Below, one piece after another: positions 21,775-22,123 of a stretch of 22,123 nucleotides of DNA. The notes below the pieces were generated by a model. The model searched no databases. It was not told the origin of the DNA and saw nothing but the letters and a program-made list of their open reading frames with translations. The translations under genes were made by a program, and so were the position numbers. The first letter of the stretch is position 1. Every line of letters begins with the position of its first letter. The DNA comes from Streptomyces sp. NRRL F-6131 (GTDB lineage: Bacteria; Actinomycetota; Actinomycetes; Streptomycetales; Streptomycetaceae), in the NCBI GenBank assembly GCA_000719695.1, contig JOHN01000096.1, forward strand, positions 1 to 22,123, written 5' to 3'.

Positions 21775-21797
21775 TTTCGACGTGGAAGTGTTTGACA
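21775..21797. promoter_or_regulatory. MarR operator copy 1, overlapping the -35 box
   Basis: This 23-base block begins tttcgacgtggaag and ends gtttgaca. It matches the block at 21821-21843 at 18 of 23 positions. Its last six bases are the TTGACA -35 hexamer of the divergent epimerase promoter, so a bound repressor would block it. Confidence 0.7.
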
Positions 21798-21821
21798 CCT
21801 GGGATCGTGGCTGCCTATAGT
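21792..21821 (+). promoter_or_regulatory. Housekeeping-type promoter of the epimerase gene
   Basis: TTGACA (21792-21797), an 18-base spacer and TATAGT (21816-21821) form a near-consensus primary-sigma promoter, the best in the window. Confidence 0.82.
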
Positions 21822-21843
21822 TTCGACATCGAAATGTTCGACA
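21821..21843. promoter_or_regulatory. MarR operator copy 2, downstream of the -10 box
   Basis: The block contains the perfect palindrome tttcga-ca-tcgaaa (21821-21834) and ends gttcgaca. It covers the expected transcription start, so binding would act as a roadblock. Confidence 0.75.
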
Positions 21844-21859
21844 GAGGGGGAAGAACGTC

Positions 21860-22123
21860 ATGAAGGTTCTGCTCACCGGTGCCACCGGTTACATCGGCTC
21901 CGCCGTCACCGAGCACCTCACCGCCGCCGGCCACCAGGTCGTCGCGCTCACCCGCAGCGCCGAGCCGCAGCCCGGCCGCGGCTGGGACGCCCAGGTGGTC
22001 GGCGACACCGCCGACCCGGCCTCGCTGGCCGGTGCCGTGACCCCCGACATCGAGGCCGTGATCCACCTCGCTCCCCCGAGCGGCGACGCCGAGGTCGACA
22101 CCGCCGTCATCGCGGCGCTGGCC
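21860..22123 (+). CDS. NAD(P)-binding epimerase/reductase, N-terminal part (partial)
   Basis: ATG 21860 has gaggggg 9 bases upstream. The first 88 codons are present and the gene runs off the right edge. MKVLLTGATGYIGSAVTEHL shows the TGxxGxxG dinucleotide-binding loop of the atypical/extended short-chain dehydrogenases. IEAVIHLAPPSGDAEVD follows at the expected fourth strand. The loop and the divergent MarR regulator suggest an NAD(P)H-dependent reductase induced by a small molecule, but sugar-epimerase-like activity is equally possible. Confidence 0.9.
   Translation, partial: MKVLLTGATGYIGSAVTEHLTAAGHQVVALTRSAEPQPGRGWDAQVVGDTADPASLAGAVTPDIEAVIHLAPPSGDAEVDTAVIAALA

Overview
The window has very high GC content, GTG, TTG and probable CTG start codons, TANNNT -10 boxes close to start codons, and a DmdR/IdeR-type iron box. 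It also holds typical actinomycete gene families. It fits a chromosomal segment of a Streptomycetaceae member (Streptomyces or Kitasatospora); the genus cannot be fixed from this sequence. I see no rRNA, tRNA, CRISPR array or intact transposase.

Layout. 1-240: end of a secreted bulb-lectin-like protein and a strong hairpin. 288-8631 (minus strand): a compact five-gene operon, transcribed right to left. It encodes a coiled-coil protein, a ClpB-like AAA+ ATPase with a degenerate first module, a small CX3CX2C radical-SAM/activase-like protein, an FHA protein with a Cys/His cluster, and a 1091-residue membrane Ser/Thr kinase. Four of the genes overlap and the fifth follows after 29 bases. I know no characterised system with this composition, and it is the main candidate for an undescribed system. 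8924-10262 (plus): a two-gene module with a RES-type NAD+ phosphorylase toxin and its probable antitoxin, divergent from the operon. 10334-12661: a small unknown gene, a PQQ-type beta-propeller lipoprotein-like or Tat-exported protein, and a DUF4291 protein. 12762-13651: a siderophore-interacting flavoreductase under an iron box.

13652-17396 looks like a patchwork of modules and decaying genes. It holds a C-terminal scrap resembling ATP-dependent DNA ligase, a ferredoxin-P450 pair, a frameshifted aminoglycoside-type phosphotransferase, and a frameshifted, internally deleted erythromycin-esterase remnant. Three copies of one approximately 37-41 base palindrome (gggaagtcgg, 5-base loop, ccgacttccc) sit exactly at the module boundaries. 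The paired arms covary between copies.

17397-22123: a regulator with two MerR-type domains, a P-loop kinase-like protein and an ATP-grasp protein divergent from each other, and a MOSC protein. These are followed by an unknown gene, and a MarR regulator divergent from an NAD(P)-binding epimerase/reductase that runs off the window. The MarR/epimerase gap shows a clear TTGACA-18-TATAGT promoter and a duplicated 23-base operator.
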